From positions 186,001-250,000 of the forward strand of contig JANQGQ010000012.1 in NCBI GenBank assembly GCA_028277185.1: a stretch of DNA of 64,000 nucleotides, written 5' to 3'. A program made the translations under genes and the position numbers. The notes beneath the pieces were generated by a model. The model was not told the DNA's origin. It was given only the letters and a program-made list of their open reading frames with translations, and ran no database searches. The stretch comes from Woeseiaceae bacterium (lineage in GTDB: Bacteria; Pseudomonadota; Gammaproteobacteria; Steroidobacterales; Woeseiaceae). Positions within the stretch are counted from its first letter, which is position 1, and each line of letters begins with the position of its first letter. Of this stretch, positions 1-9,400 are shown in pieces.

Positions 1-1083
1 CAGGCGATTGGTGAGGACGTGCCGGAACTCGTCGGGTTCCAGATCGGGGAACGGGGAGTTTGCAAGGAGCCGCGCGTGGTCGTGAGTCCACTCGAGGTAG
101 TACTGCAGGCCGACGGTCAGCCGCGGTCTCGCCTCACGCTCGTAGCCTGCGAGCAGCCGGGTCTGGCTGTTGGGCACGAACGGGTCGCGGCCGTCCGTAT
201 CGTCGCGCGAATGGTAGTAGCTGCCCTCCAGGTTGACGAGTCCCTTGCCGAGCGGCCGGCGCAGACTGGCGCCCACGGCCGTCAACGGCGCAAACGTGGG
301 TTCGAGCAGCGGCGATAACGCGGTCGGCTGTTTGAAGAAACCGTGATACGCGTAGAGCGCGTACTCTCTGCCCTCCACTGTCTTGAACAGGCGCAGCGCG
401 AACTCGCCGTTGGATAAGGTTCGCGACGGCTCGATGGCGGACAGCGGCGGCTCCGGCGCCACGTTGCCGCCCGCCGGCGGGAAGAAGAACGAGAAGCGCT
501 TGCCGTCGAGGTACACGTCGGGCTCGAAGACGGGCGTCCAGACGAAGTCGACGTTGAACGCTGAACCGAAGCGGCTCAAGCGGACGGCGTTACCCGGAGC
601 TTTGAGGTACTCGTCGTCTCTTCCCGCGAAGAACGACACGAAATCCTTGGGAAACAGATCGTTCAGGAACAGCAGGTCGCCCGTGCCCCAGGTCTGAACC
701 TGCCGGCCGATGCGTACGTCGGTCGATTCGCCCAGACCGAAGTTCGCGCTCAGGTCGCGGATTTCGCCGAACAGCTCGTCTTCGACGGCGTCGTAGCCGG
801 CGTCGCCCTTGAAGCCGATCTTGACTCGCGCCGCCTGCCATTCGGTCTCGATGCGCCAGCGCAACTCCTCGAGCGTGCTCCGTTGGTCGACAAGCGCATC
901 GTCCGACGAGCGCGTCCCGAGCCCGGCTTCGACGAAACCCGTGAACACGATGCCCGCCGCATCGTCGCCCCAGCCGTCGTCCCAGGTCTCGTCCGCGAAA
1001 GGGTCGTCCTGGCCCGGTGCCAGCACGGGCACGACGAGGCCCACGAGCAGGTACCGGCGCAGTTTCGTAACGCCTCGCCCCAT
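1..1083 (-). CDS. DUF1302-like outer-membrane beta-barrel protein (3' end beyond window)
   Basis: The minus-strand frame stays open from an ATG at 1083 to the window edge (361 codons), so the C-terminus is missing. The product starts with a short hydrophobic signal-like segment and continues with alternating polar and hydrophobic stretches rich in aromatic, Gly and Asp residues (for example WGTGDLLFLNDLFPKD and RLTVGLQYYLEW), as in outer-membrane barrels. Proteins of this type (DUF1302/alginate-export-like) commonly accompany MMPL/RND exporters and LolA-like proteins, which is exactly the context here: it is the fourth gene of a minus-strand operon and starts 8 bp after the LolA-like gene. 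Inferred role: outer-membrane component of the envelope export system. Family name is moderately certain; the cargo is unknown. Confidence 0.75.
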   Translation of the reverse strand, partial: MGRGVTKLRRYLLVGLVVPVLAPGQDDPFADETWDDGWGDDAAGIVFTGFVEAGLGTRSSDDALVDQRSTLEELRWRIETEWQAARVKIGFKGDAGYDAVEDELFGEIRDLSANFGLGESTDVRIGRQVQTWGTGDLLFLNDLFPKDFVSFFAGRDDEYLKAPGNAVRLSRFGSAFNVDFVWTPVFEPDVYLDGKRFSFFFPPAGGNVAPEPPLSAIEPSRTLSNGEFALRLFKTVEGREYALYAYHGFFKQPTALSPLLEPTFAPLTAVGASLRRPLGKGLVNLEGSYYHSRDDTDGRDPFVPNSQTRLLAGYEREARPRLTVGLQYYLEWTHDHARLLANSPFPDLEPDEFRHVLTNRL

Positions 1084-1090
1084 TTCGTTC

Positions 1091-1990
1091 CTACCGCGCC
1101 GATCCCCCGGAAGCGGGCCGCCGGAGCCACTCCCGCGGCGGCGCGCGCAGCGATCGCTCGGTGAAGACCGACTCGGGAAGGCCGACGTCGTACTGAATGA
1201 AGCGGAACTGCATATCGGTCCGGCCCCCGGTCTCGAGGTCGCTGACCCGGCTCAGCGTGACCGTCGGGTGGCCGTCGATCGTTTCGACCTTCAGCGCCTC
1301 GACGCGTCGGTACACCTGACCCGCCGCATTCGTGTACTCGATCTTCACGGGTAAGTAAGTCTCACGGTCTATCCAGGTGACGTAGCTTGCGAACTCGACG
1401 GAAGCGGCATCGAGCGGTTCGTGCCGCAGCACGTAGTGCTCGTCGGTCGTGTCGATCAGCTCGTGGCGGTCTTCGGTGTGCGCCCGGCCCGACACGTCTT
1501 CGTAGAAGTAGTGCGCACCGACGAAGCTCGTGCGTTTGTCGCCGGCCGAGATGCGCTTGACGAGATCGAGCCCGGGCAGATACAGCCAGCGGTCGTCGTC
1601 CCGGTCGATGTGCTTGTCGACGAGAAAGACGGTCCCGCGCACGTCCGACGGTTGGCTGAAGACCACGAGGAACTGCTGGTCGCCCAGCTCCTGAACGTTG
1701 CGCCGCAAGACCGTGAACTGCCGCCGCTGCTGGCGGCCCTGGGAGTCGCTGATAATCATGCGAACGTCCGAGCGTCCGTCGGCGCCCGCGTAGTAGGCCG
1801 CGAGGCTTGCGCGCTCCGTTATCGTATCGGCATCGCTCAGGGGCTCGTCGGCGCTTGCGAAGCCCGGCCCCGAAAGGGCCGCGATCAGCAAGACCGTGAG
1901 GCCGCGCGCGATCCACGGCCGTATGGCGGCTGGACTGGTAGGCATGTCTTGGGTGTCCTCCATTAACTCAGGTAAACGTCGCGGTTTCAT
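1091..1990 (-). CDS. LolA-like outer-membrane lipoprotein-sorting protein
   Basis: Secreted protein of about 300 residues with a hydrophobic signal segment (ARGLTVLLIAALSGPGFASA) followed by a LolA-fold domain: the segment FLVDKHIDRDDDRWLYLPGL and later YLPVKIEYTN are typical of the outer-membrane lipoprotein-sorting proteins paired with MMPL exporters. The chosen ATG overlaps the stop of the upstream RND gene (ATGA) and has GGAG 8 nt upstream, which implies translational coupling. A second start at 1945 (MPTSP), behind GGAGG 11 nt upstream, gives a cleaner signal peptide and cannot be excluded. Inferred role: periplasmic carrier of a lipid or lipidated cargo between the RND pump and the outer-membrane barrel encoded next. 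Confidence 0.85.
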   Translation of the reverse strand: MKPRRLPELMEDTQDMPTSPAAIRPWIARGLTVLLIAALSGPGFASADEPLSDADTITERASLAAYYAGADGRSDVRMIISDSQGRQQRRQFTVLRRNVQELGDQQFLVVFSQPSDVRGTVFLVDKHIDRDDDRWLYLPGLDLVKRISAGDKRTSFVGAHYFYEDVSGRAHTEDRHELIDTTDEHYVLRHEPLDAASVEFASYVTWIDRETYLPVKIEYTNAAGQVYRRVEALKVETIDGHPTVTLSRVSDLETGGRTDMQFRFIQYDVGLPESVFTERSLRAPPREWLRRPASGGSAR

Positions 1991-4572
1991 CGGGCCGGCT
2001 CCGCGTTCGCGCCGAACACGCCCAGGTCCCTCATGTCGGCGAACAACCACGGTCCCGCCCACGATAGGATCGCGGGCAGCAGGATCAGCGTCGTAATGCC
2101 GGACAAAGCCATGATCGCGGCCATGAACGCGCCCACCGTGATGTACGGAACCAGCGGCGCGAAGAACAGCGGCGTGAAGCCGATCGCGATGACGATCGCG
2201 TTGCGGGCGATGGCGCGCGCGGGCTCCTCGAAGATGAGCTTCTGCGTCTCGGCGAAGGATCCGCTGGCACGCAGCAAAGCCCGGGTGCGCTCGATGAAGT
2301 GGATCGCAAAGTCGACCGACAGGCCGAGCGTCAGCGAGGAGAGCACGGCGATCGGCATATCGTAGTCCTTGCCGATCCAGCCGATGATGCCGTAGACACC
2401 GAGGATCGTGACGGACAGCGGCACCATTGCGATCAGGCCGAGCCTGAAGCTCCGGAACAATAGCGCCATCATGGCGAACACGACCGCGAACGCGCCGATG
2501 AGACTCGTCAGCATGCCGCTGACCATGACGTTCTGCCAGACGACGTTGATGTAAGTCTTGCCGGCCCAGTCCATCGTGACGCCCGCCGGCAGCGGCTGCC
2601 CGGCCAGATAGCCGTCCAGAAAATCGATGACGAGGCTCATGTCCTGGTTGTCGCCGCTTTTGAGCTGCAGCCAGACGACCGTGGACGAGTAGTCCGGCGT
2701 CACGACGTGCCAGAGGTCCTGCGGCCGGTGCGACGACTGATACTGGAGCAGCGTTTGCGCGACGGCGGGTACGCTGTCCGGGATGCGGTAGTGCTCTTGT
2801 GCGCCGCCGCGGAGCTCCCGATTGACGACCTTTACGACGTCCGGCAACGCACTCGACTTACCGACGTAGCCGGAGCCGTCCAGCGCCGTCTGGATGTCCG
2901 CGACGACCGCGAGCGCGTCGGGCCGCTGGAAGTACTTGGCCGCGACCTGCGCGTCTTCGGCGCGCGTCAGCAGCGCTTCGAGCGCCGAGAGCGTCGCATC
3001 GTCGGTGGTTTCGAACAGCGCGTCGTCGATCGTCGCGACGAGGTTGCCGTAGTAGGTACCGAGATCCGCCATGTCGGCCTCGAGGGCTTCGGCGATGCCG
3101 GAGCGAAGCGCGGGTTCCACGCCGTTCAGCCGCTCTCGCGCATCGGCCCGAAACGCGGCGGCCGCGTCCTCATCCTCGAACGACAGCACGACGTAGGCGT
3201 CATAAGTGCCCGCGAAGTGCTCGTTTAGGGTACGGTCGGCGACCCGGATCGGGTGGCTTGTCTTGAACCAGCGCACCGGGTTGTCGTTGATCTCGATCTG
3301 CAGGATGCCCGCGACGCTCACGCCGATCACGAGCACCGCGACGCCCGTAATCAGCTTGCCGTTCCGAAGCGCAAACGCGCCGCTCGTGCGCAGCAGCCTC
3401 GCGAGCAGGGTCTGGGTGTGCGGCGTGCTGGCTCGTGTTGCCAGCTTGTCGAGCGCGGCGGGCCGCATCCGGACGACGTAAGCCGGAATCAGCAGGATGG
3501 TGAGCAGGAACGCAAGCACGATCCCGAAGGCGACGAAGGCACCGAAGATCTGCACGGGCGGGATCGGTGTCAGCAGCAGCGACAGGAAGCCTACCGCCGA
3601 GGTTAGCGACGTAAACAGCATCGGCGTGAACAGATGCTCCACGACTCGGCTGATGACGGCCTTGGCGTCGTCGCCCTCGCGGTAATTGTCGGCGAACTCG
3701 GACATGATGTGCACCGAGTCCACGACGGCGATCGGCATCAGAAAGATCGGAATCATCGAGCTCATGATGTGCACGGTGAAGCCGAAGCCGATCAGGAGTC
3801 CCATCGTGATGACGACCGTCGCCATCGCGACGAGCATCGGCGCCACGACGAGCTGGGGGCTGCGGAAGAAATACAGCATCAGCAGGAAGATCATGAGCCC
3901 CGCCAGCGGCGCCGAGATCCCCATTTGCACGAACATGTCGTGACCGAAAGTGTCTTCCGCGACGGGCAAGCCGGTGATGTGAAATTCGTCCGCGCTGTCG
4001 AGCCCGCCAATCAGATCCCGGATCTCGACGGACAGCGGATAGCTCAGATCCTTGCTTTCGATGGGCACGTAGATTGCGGCGGCCTTGCCGTCGCCCGATA
4101 CGAGCGTGTCCATCAGGAGCGGCAGCCTTTCGACCTTGTCGCGAATCCCGATTGCCTGATCGCGGGTAACGGGCGCTTCGCGCATCAGCCACTCGAAGCG
4201 AATCGTTCCGGGTCCGGCCTGCTCGATGTTGTCCACCCGCGACAGCGCGGCGAGATCCGGCGCGATGACGCCCTCGAGTCCGAGGATCGCGAGGCTAAGC
4301 TCGTGCATCGCGGTGAGCGACTCGACGTTGTATATGCCGTCCGGATGATCGTCGTTGACCTGTCCTACCACGATGGCGTCGTGAATCGCGAAGCGGTCCT
4401 CGACCGCGTTGTGAAAAACGCGGTCGGACTGGTCCGCCGACAGCATGTTTTCCGGGTCGGTGTCGATCTCGATCCTGAGCATCAGCGCGGCGGTGACGAG
4501 CGTCAGCGCGAGGATCGCCGCGTACACCGATCGCGGCCGCTCCGTGGCCGTTCTTATGACGAAGTCGCGCAT
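1987..4572 (-). CDS. MMPL/RND family transporter
   Basis: Inner-membrane exporter of about 861 residues with the duplicated RND plan: an N-terminal membrane segment, a large periplasmic loop, a bundle of five helices, then the same again. Helix 4 in each half carries the expected acidic residue (AVVDSVHI in the first half, LSVDFAIHF in the second), as in sterol-sensing-domain-like MMPL proteins of hopanoid or lipid exporters. The start at 4572 (MRDFVIRT) overlaps the upstream sqr stop by one base (TGATG), so the longer upstream reading frame is not needed. With the LolA-like protein and outer-membrane barrel it forms a likely envelope lipid export system. The cargo cannot be read from the sequence. 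Confidence 0.92.
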   Translation of the reverse strand: MRDFVIRTATERPRSVYAAILALTLVTAALMLRIEIDTDPENMLSADQSDRVFHNAVEDRFAIHDAIVVGQVNDDHPDGIYNVESLTAMHELSLAILGLEGVIAPDLAALSRVDNIEQAGPGTIRFEWLMREAPVTRDQAIGIRDKVERLPLLMDTLVSGDGKAAAIYVPIESKDLSYPLSVEIRDLIGGLDSADEFHITGLPVAEDTFGHDMFVQMGISAPLAGLMIFLLMLYFFRSPQLVVAPMLVAMATVVITMGLLIGFGFTVHIMSSMIPIFLMPIAVVDSVHIMSEFADNYREGDDAKAVISRVVEHLFTPMLFTSLTSAVGFLSLLLTPIPPVQIFGAFVAFGIVLAFLLTILLIPAYVVRMRPAALDKLATRASTPHTQTLLARLLRTSGAFALRNGKLITGVAVLVIGVSVAGILQIEINDNPVRWFKTSHPIRVADRTLNEHFAGTYDAYVVLSFEDEDAAAAFRADARERLNGVEPALRSGIAEALEADMADLGTYYGNLVATIDDALFETTDDATLSALEALLTRAEDAQVAAKYFQRPDALAVVADIQTALDGSGYVGKSSALPDVVKVVNRELRGGAQEHYRIPDSVPAVAQTLLQYQSSHRPQDLWHVVTPDYSSTVVWLQLKSGDNQDMSLVIDFLDGYLAGQPLPAGVTMDWAGKTYINVVWQNVMVSGMLTSLIGAFAVVFAMMALLFRSFRLGLIAMVPLSVTILGVYGIIGWIGKDYDMPIAVLSSLTLGLSVDFAIHFIERTRALLRASGSFAETQKLIFEEPARAIARNAIVIAIGFTPLFFAPLVPYITVGAFMAAIMALSGITTLILLPAILSWAGPWLFADMRDLGVFGANAEPAR

Positions 4573-5852
4573 CAATGCGATCCCTTGAGGCGCACGGCGC
4601 CGACCAGCTTGAGGATCGTGCGTTCGTAGAACGGCTCGGCCTTCGCCGAGCGGACCTTGTGCAGGAAGTACTTCTCGTAAGCGACCTTGGCAAGGTGTAC
4701 CCACTTGCCGCGCGAGGCCCAGTTGAGGTTGCGCGGCGGGATCTGCGGCAGCGCAATGAACGCGACGCCGCTGTCGCCGAAGTCGGCGAGGCAAACGGCG
4801 TTCCACGTAGCGCGCTCTTCCGGCTCTTTACCCTCGAGCGCGCTCATGATGTTGTGCGTCGTCGCGGTCACCATCGACTCGATCATGTAGCCGGTTTTCG
4901 GCGCCCCGGTCGGCACCGGCGTCGGCCCGACGGGCGGGATCGCGACGCAGACGCCCACGGCGTAGACGTTCGGGTACGTCGGGTTGCGCTGGAACTCGTC
5001 GATCAGGATGAAGCCCCGCGGGTTCGTGAGGCCCTCGACGTCCATCACGGCGTCGACGCCTTTGAAGGCGGGCAGGATCATCGAGTGCCTGAAGGGCAGC
5101 TCGTGCTGCTTTTTGTCGTTACCGTCCTCGTCGACTTCGGTGAAGTGCATCGTGCCGTCCTCGACTCGCGTGATCTTCGCGTTGCACACCCAGCCGATGT
5201 GGCGCTCGCGGAGCTCCGCCTCCATCAGGCCCTTGGTGTCGCCGACGCCGTCGAGACCGAGATGGCCGATGTAGGGCTCCGGCGTGACGAAGTGCATCGG
5301 CACGCGGTCGCGCAGCTTGCGCTTCTTGAGTTCGGTGTCGATGATGAAGGCGTACTCGTAGGCCGGGCCGAAGCAGGATGCGCCGGGCGCGGTGCCGACG
5401 ATGACGGGACCGGGGTCCGCGGCAAGCTTCTCGAAGTCCACGAACGAAGCACCGGCATGGCCCGTCCTGCATACCGACTGGGTGTAGCCGTTCTCCGGCC
5501 CCAGCCCGGGTACCTCGTCGAACGCCAGTTTGGGTCCCGTGGCGATCACGAGGTAGTCGTAATCGACGCCCGCGCCGTCGTTGAGTTCGAGGCGGTTCTC
5601 TTCGGGGTGGATTCGGCGCACCCCCGTCGACCGGAAGTCGATCCCGTACTTCGCCATCACGGCCGGCAGATCGACCGTGATCTGCTCGTGTTTCCGCCAG
5701 CCGACCGCCACCCACGGGTTCGACGGCGTGAATTCGAACGTGTCCGAGTCGCCGATCAGGACGATCTCGTGCTGCTTGCCGAGTTCCTTCCTCAGCTCGT
5801 AAACCTGCGAAATGCCGCCGATACCGGCGCCCATGACGACTACTCTGCCCAT
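4572..5852 (-). CDS. sqr: Sulfide:quinone oxidoreductase (type I-like)
   Basis: Membrane-associated flavoprotein that oxidises sulfide to polysulfide and passes electrons to quinone. With the start at 5852 (MGRVVV; GGAGG 8 nt upstream) the FAD-binding GAGIGG is at residues 8-13. The three catalytic cysteines known from Acidithiobacillus SQR are matched: C128 (TQSVC), C160 (GASCFGPAYEY) and about C354 (WNAVCLADFGD). Other family blocks include PTPVPTGAPKTGYMIE and the amphipathic C-terminal tail (WVHLAKVAYEKYF). It is first in an operon with an RND exporter and divergent from an ArsR repressor of the persulfide-sensing kind, which independently supports a sulfide role. A GTG at 5867 would add five residues and is less likely. 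Confidence 0.95.
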   Translation of the reverse strand: MGRVVVMGAGIGGISQVYELRKELGKQHEIVLIGDSDTFEFTPSNPWVAVGWRKHEQITVDLPAVMAKYGIDFRSTGVRRIHPEENRLELNDGAGVDYDYLVIATGPKLAFDEVPGLGPENGYTQSVCRTGHAGASFVDFEKLAADPGPVIVGTAPGASCFGPAYEYAFIIDTELKKRKLRDRVPMHFVTPEPYIGHLGLDGVGDTKGLMEAELRERHIGWVCNAKITRVEDGTMHFTEVDEDGNDKKQHELPFRHSMILPAFKGVDAVMDVEGLTNPRGFILIDEFQRNPTYPNVYAVGVCVAIPPVGPTPVPTGAPKTGYMIESMVTATTHNIMSALEGKEPEERATWNAVCLADFGDSGVAFIALPQIPPRNLNWASRGKWVHLAKVAYEKYFLHKVRSAKAEPFYERTILKLVGAVRLKGSH

Positions 5853-5905
5853 GTCTGCATCCTCCACCCCCGGGTCTTGTCGTCGGGCAATAATATTCTA
5901 GTTAT

Positions 5906-5944
5906 CTAAATTAGTAAATACTAAATAATAGACTTCTAAATTAG
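5906..5944. promoter_or_regulatory. Palindromic operator between sqr and sqrR-like gene
   Basis: AT-rich intergenic DNA in an otherwise GC-rich region holds two identical nonamers CTAAATTAG (5906-5914 and 5936-5944), each a palindrome around one central base and starting exactly 30 bp apart. Between them is a perfect inverted repeat TTAGTA-AA-TACTAA (5911-5924). The block lies between the divergent sqr operon and the ArsR gene, where such repressors bind. Promoter elements probably overlap it, but no confident -35/-10 pair can be assigned. Confidence 0.7.
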
Positions 5945-5979
5945 CATCCTCTATAGTCCGGAGCGTGGATACGTCAGCT

Positions 5980-6300
5980 ATGGATACCGATATCGAGAAC
6001 ATGCGCCTTCATGCGCCCAGGGCCGCCGGGCTCATGAATGCGCTCGGGAACGAGAATCGCCTGATGATCCTGTGCGCGCTGGCAGGGGGCGAGCGCTCGG
6101 TCGGCCAGCTCAACGAACTCGTGCCGCTGTCGCAGTCGGCGCTGTCCCAGCAGCTTGCGAAACTGCGCCAGCAGGGTCTCGTCGAGACCCGCCGCTCCTC
6201 GCAGACGATCTATTACTCGCTTGCTTCAGGTCCGGCCCGGCAGGTCATCGAACTCCTGCACTCGATTTATTGCGCGGGCCCCGAACCCGGCACATCCTGA
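5980..6300 (+). CDS. ArsR-family repressor, SqrR/BigR persulfide-sensor type
   Basis: Winged-helix repressor of about 106 residues with the recognition-helix segment LSQSALSQQLAKLRQQGLV and the wing RRSSQTIYYSL typical of BigR/SqrR/YgaV. Two cysteines, in ILCAL and SIYCA, are 66 residues apart. That is the spacing of the redox cysteine pair of SqrR (C41/C107) and BigR (C42/C108), which sense sulfane sulfur by forming a polysulfide bridge. It is divergent from sqr, its expected target. The start is taken as ATG 5980; a GTG at 5965 would add five residues but its GGAG lies only one base upstream. Inferred role: represses the sqr-RND operon and itself until persulfide accumulates. Confidence 0.9.
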   Translation: MDTDIENMRLHAPRAAGLMNALGNENRLMILCALAGGERSVGQLNELVPLSQSALSQQLAKLRQQGLVETRRSSQTIYYSLASGPARQVIELLHSIYCAGPEPGTS

Positions 6301-6427
6301 CGATCGCGATCTTCTGGCACCCGGACGCCGATCGCGAGCCGGAGCGGCTTGCACTCAGGCCTGCACTAGCTATGCGCGCCCCGGAAGGGGCCGGGTGCCC
6401 CGCCCGGACGACGCTGCCGGCCCGGTC

Positions 6428-9400
6428 CTACCAGCGCCGGCGGAACGGGAATGTGTCGATGTACAGCACGAGCCCGTCGTGGTCGGACGCCCGAAGGTAC
6501 GTCGTTTCGTCGTTGATCAGGTCGACGGCCGCGTCCGCGTTGCCGCGCGCGAACTCGAGCCCACGCACGCGGAAGTCCAGCGCCCGGTTCGTCAGCGCGT
6601 GGTCGAGCGTCTGTGCGTTGCCGCGGAACACAAACGAGTAACGTTCTTCGGGCGGTAGCGACTCGACCTGGTTGAGCAGATCGGGTTCGACGAGGTCGGG
6701 TCCGGACACGAGGCTTTCGGCCGGGTCCACGTCGCCGCGGATCAGCCCGAGGACATCGACGTAGCTGTCGCTGAACTCGAACGCATTGAAGTCGCCGACG
6801 ACGACGAGGCCCGCGTTCGGCCGCTCCGTCTGGATCGACTGCAGCTTGCCGGCGATCGACAGCGACTGTGCGAGGCGCTTCTGCTGCACGCGTTCCGTAT
6901 CGATGCCGCTCAGCGAGCGGTTGTGGACCACCATGACGCTGAGCGGATACAGAATCGACCAGCCCTCGATGATGAGCGGCGGCCGGTCGTGGACGAGATC
7001 GAGGCTGCTGTCCGACGGATCGATGAAGGTCTCGTCGGCGCCGAACTGCTCGATACCCGTCACGAAGAAGCGCCAGCGCCGGACCAAAAAGCCCACGTCG
7101 ATGCTGCCGATATCGTTGCCTTCGACGAGATGAACGTCGTAAACGATGCGCGGATCGAGATCCTTGATCGCCGCGGCGAGATCCTCGAGGACTTTTGCGC
7201 TCTCGACCTCCTGCACGCCGAGGATGTCGGGACTCTGCATGCCTTCGACGACGTAGCGTGCTGCCTTGCCGAGCCGGCGCTGGTACTCCTCGGTCGACAC
7301 GACGGCGTCGTCGATTGTCTCACCCAGTCCGTTCTGCATGGGCGCATCGTCGATGTCGTCGAACAGCCGGAACAGGTTGAGACTGCCGACCGTCGTCTCG
7401 AAGAAGCGGCTGCGCGGCCGCACCGGCTGCGGCAGCGGATTCTCGTCGACGCTGAGTTCCGTGGGCCACAGCTCGTAGCCGCCGAACTCGAAGCCCAGGA
7501 CGCCCGTGGCCGAGAACGTCGAGCCCGCGGTCACGGTGAGGTTCGGCAATCCGAGCCGGTCGGGGTCCAGCTCGAAGACCTCCGGATTGCCGTCCCAGAC
7601 CGGGAGCCCGGCGATGCCCGGGAACTCGATGCCCGGCTCGCGGAAGCTGCGCGCTGCGGTGGCCGTGACGCGGGGCTCGGCGCGGGTATCGCTGCTGAAG
7701 CGCTGGTTCGCCTGGCCGATGCTGCCTTCGGCGACGGTGATGAGCATGCCTTCGTAGCATTCGTATTCGATTGCGCAGGACGGGGCGGTCGGATCGGGAC
7801 TCGGCACCGCGGCGTCGAACACGACCGGATCGGGAAGGCTCATGCCGCTGCCGGTCACGGTGACTTCCGGGTCGGTCAGTTGGGTGAACCCGAAGAACTC
7901 GACGACCGTTCCCGTGACGTCGACGAGATCGCCAACGGACACCGTCGGCACCGCATCGGTGAAGACGAAGATGCCGTCCGACGTATCGCGGTCGTTGTCC
8001 GACTGCGTCGTCGGCGTCTGAATGAAGAACCCGTTGTCGGCCAGCGCCGTGACGACGTTGCCCGGTGTGCGGACGCGTTGGCCGACGTAAGGTGAAGCCG
8101 TGCCCGCGCCCTGGATTTCGAACACGCCGAACGGACCGAGTACCGGCAGGTCGCAGCCCGCGAACAGCGCGCCGTCGACCCGCGTGCCGGGCGACCAGGC
8201 CGCGCCGCCGGAACCAGCGGCCGACTCATGCTGTACATAGGGCGGAACGCCCGTCACGTCGGGATCGAGCGTAAGCGACTCGTCGCTGCCGCCCTCGCCG
8301 CCATATGCTATGGCGACGAGGTCCGCGCCGCCGTCGCTCAGCGTGATCGTGTCGCCGCCGTTGTTGAGGCCCAATGCACCCGAAGACGCCGTCTGCACGA
8401 TGACCCCGCCAAAACCGCCGGCGGGAGCGCCGCCGCCGAACACGACGATGCCGCATTGGTCGGCGAGCACCGTGTTGGCGGGGAAGGTGTGCCGACTTTG
8501 GGCGCCGTCTGCAAGCGTCCAGCCGGAAATGTCGAGCGCGCCGCCGCTGACGTTGACGATCTCCACGAACTCGTCGTCGGAAGAGTCGCGGACGCCGTCG
8601 TTGTTCGCGTCGCCCGCGAGACCGCTCGGCGGATCGGCCAGAAACTCGTTGACGACGACCGGCGGGCCCGCCAGCGGATCGCGGCAGTCGGAACTGTCGG
8701 CTACGTTGGCCGCGCCCGGGGTGGTGCAACGAACGCTGAAGTCGACGTTGTTCTGATCCGTGTCGACGCCGTCGGGAAACCGCGAGATGCTCTGGAACGC
8801 GCCGCTCGGCGGATCGATGAGCCCTGCGCCGCTGCCTTCGGCGAACGGCAGCGGAACGTCGCCCTCGTAAGAAACTGCATCGACGACCGTCGTGCCGAGC
8901 AGCAGGGCGACCGCGTCGGGTGCGCCGTTCTGAATCAGGTTGGTCTCGGGGGAGACGTCCAGGTTGCAGTTCGCGGTCGTTAGCGCGTTCGCGCAAACGA
9001 CGAAGTAGCCGCCGGCGGCAAGCGACGTTGCCGGTAACGGGATCGTGGCGTAGACGCTGGCCCCGCCGCCGCTGCCGTTGACGAATTCGAGCGCGTAGTC
9101 GCCGAGGTCGACCGGCACGGCGCCGGCATTGTATAGCTCAACGAACTCCGCGCTGTCCGTTCCCGGCTGATCGTAGTCGATCTCGTTGATGACGAGTTCC
9201 GGCTCGGGCGGTTCCCCGCCGCCGAATGTCTGGCCCGTGTTGACGGCGCCGAAGGTGTTCGGCTGCGCGGCGGCCCATGTGAAGTTAGAAGCGAAGCTGC
9301 CGCTGCCCGTGAGCTGCAGCGAATCGCCGATCGCCGTGTCGCCTGGCTCCGAGACGCCGATGTCGTCACTCGTCGCGCCGTCGGCGGGTCCGCCGATTGC

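Noticed and set aside
3200..4629. Long plus- and minus-strand frames opposite or alongside the RND gene (also similar ones opposite the nuclease, sqr, TonB receptor and S9 genes)
   Set aside because: High GC creates long antisense and out-of-frame open frames; these lack domain features and are opposite or alongside well-supported genes.
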